NCBI GenBank assembly: GCA_019637435.1
Contig: JAHBVO010000001.1
Coordinates: 2,232,001 to 2,296,000 of the forward strand
Direction: 5' to 3'
Length of the DNA stretch: 64,000 bases
Origin: Candidatus Obscuribacterales bacterium
GTDB lineage: Bacteria > Cyanobacteriota > Vampirovibrionia > Obscuribacterales > Obscuribacteraceae
The notes beneath the pieces are model-generated. The model was not told where the DNA came from, did not search any database, and worked only from the letters and a program-made list of their open reading frames with translations. Of the stretch, positions 63,732 through 64,000 are shown piece by piece (position 1 is the stretch's first letter; each line of letters opens with the position of its first letter). A program made the position numbers and the translations under genes.

Positions 63732-64000
63732 CTATTGGTTTAGTCCTTCAGGAAACTCGGCGCTGGAAGTCGCAGTGAAAGTCAATCGAGCCGGCGGTCC
63801 CAGACCTGGAACGTTGCCGATGAATGGCAACATACTCAAGTTCATAAACGGCCCCATATTGAAGTTTGCTTCAACCTTGTATTCGTATGTATTTGTGTCC
63901 GGAGTTGCTGCAGTCCCCATCGGAGTATTCTTCGGATGGGTGGTAGCAGAGCCACCGCCGTAAGGAACGGAAACGACGGAAAGGTCGATGCCGCTTCCTC
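63732..64000 (-). CDS. C-terminal part of an exported, possibly TadE/TadG-like protein, 5' truncated by window edge
   Basis: The minus-strand frame is open from the right edge for 88 codons, without a needed start; the ATG at 63920 is likely internal. The visible part reads VPYGGGSATTHPKN, later YKVEANFNMGPFMNLSM, then VPGLGPPARLTFTATSS and stops after GLNQ. The order (short linker, hydrophobic PF...P.IG...GL, then an AxLTxTATS strand near the C-terminus) resembles the ends of TadE/TadG-like pilus or exported proteins. That is a weak match by eye; the full gene is needed. Confidence 0.45.
   Translation of the reverse strand, partial: GSGIDLSVVSVPYGGGSATTHPKNTPMGTAATPDTNTYEYKVEANFNMGPFMNLSMLPFIGNVPGLGPPARLTFTATSSAEFPEGLNQ

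Overview
The window reads as chromosomal DNA of an environmental bacterium with roughly balanced base composition. Protein content is dominated by tetratricopeptide (TPR) proteins, large receptor-like Ser/Thr kinases, free-standing repeats of the GspE/MshE N-terminal domain (MshEN-like), and small secreted proteins. Together with proteobacteria-like housekeeping genes (isocitrate dehydrogenase, ferrochelatase, PEP carboxylase, MltG), this mix is what I would expect from a non-photosynthetic cyanobacterial relative of the Melainabacteria/Vampirovibrionia, for example Obscuribacterales. That placement is inference from gene content; no rRNA or ribosomal protein is present to confirm it.

Layout. 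1-1.15 kb: the 3' part of a processive family 2 glycosyltransferase. 2-3.8 kb: four tandem secreted glycine-zipper paralogs closed by a clear terminator. 4-16 kb: an MshEN-repeat protein, a TPR lipoprotein and two unusual kinases (twin Cys motif with GSLTQWI, kinase, one membrane span, LRR-like ectodomain), interspersed with hemH, an acyl-CoA ligase and icd. 16-21 kb (minus): an operon-like run of a SUFU-domain protein, a CaiB/AMACR-type enzyme, an MshEN-repeat protein and a TPR/TonB-C-like secreted protein. 21-25 kb: a TPR/GRAM-like membrane protein and a PATAN/degenerate-GGDEF protein. 25.0-25.7 kb: an intergenic region full of inverted repeats. 25.7-28 kb: TPR proteins and a J-like/MshEN fusion. 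28-34.5 kb: two MBOAT plus SGNH (AlgI/AlgX-like) polysaccharide O-acetylation cassettes around a lipoprotein hydrolase. 34.9-39 kb: poorly known membrane or secreted proteins. 39.2 kb: tRNA-Leu(UAA). 39.3-44.5 kb: a class D beta-lactamase homolog, an FAH-family enzyme, a DMP19-like protein, and a rhodanese/persulfide-dioxygenase group. 44.6-64 kb: M1 aminopeptidase, patatin, secreted TPR protein, a thioredoxin-like gene with an in-frame TGA, a WG-repeat lipoprotein, a kinase-TPR receptor, mltG-ppc, further secreted proteins, and a partial gene at the right edge.

The most notable observation is at 49.8-51.0 kb. Two minus-strand reading frames are one frame interrupted by a single TGA directly after a cysteine, in a thioredoxin-like domain. 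A stem-loop that fits the general bacterial SECIS model lies just downstream. The best reading is a candidate selenoprotein with a Cys-Sec pair; a nonsense mutation is the main alternative.

Functionally, the window joins surface-polysaccharide synthesis and modification with possible c-di-GMP-linked modules (MshEN repeats, degenerate GGDEF, PATAN) and several membrane-spanning kinases. Genes are packed tightly: ten convergent pairs have gaps under 40 bp or overlap, nearly all without a recognisable terminator.
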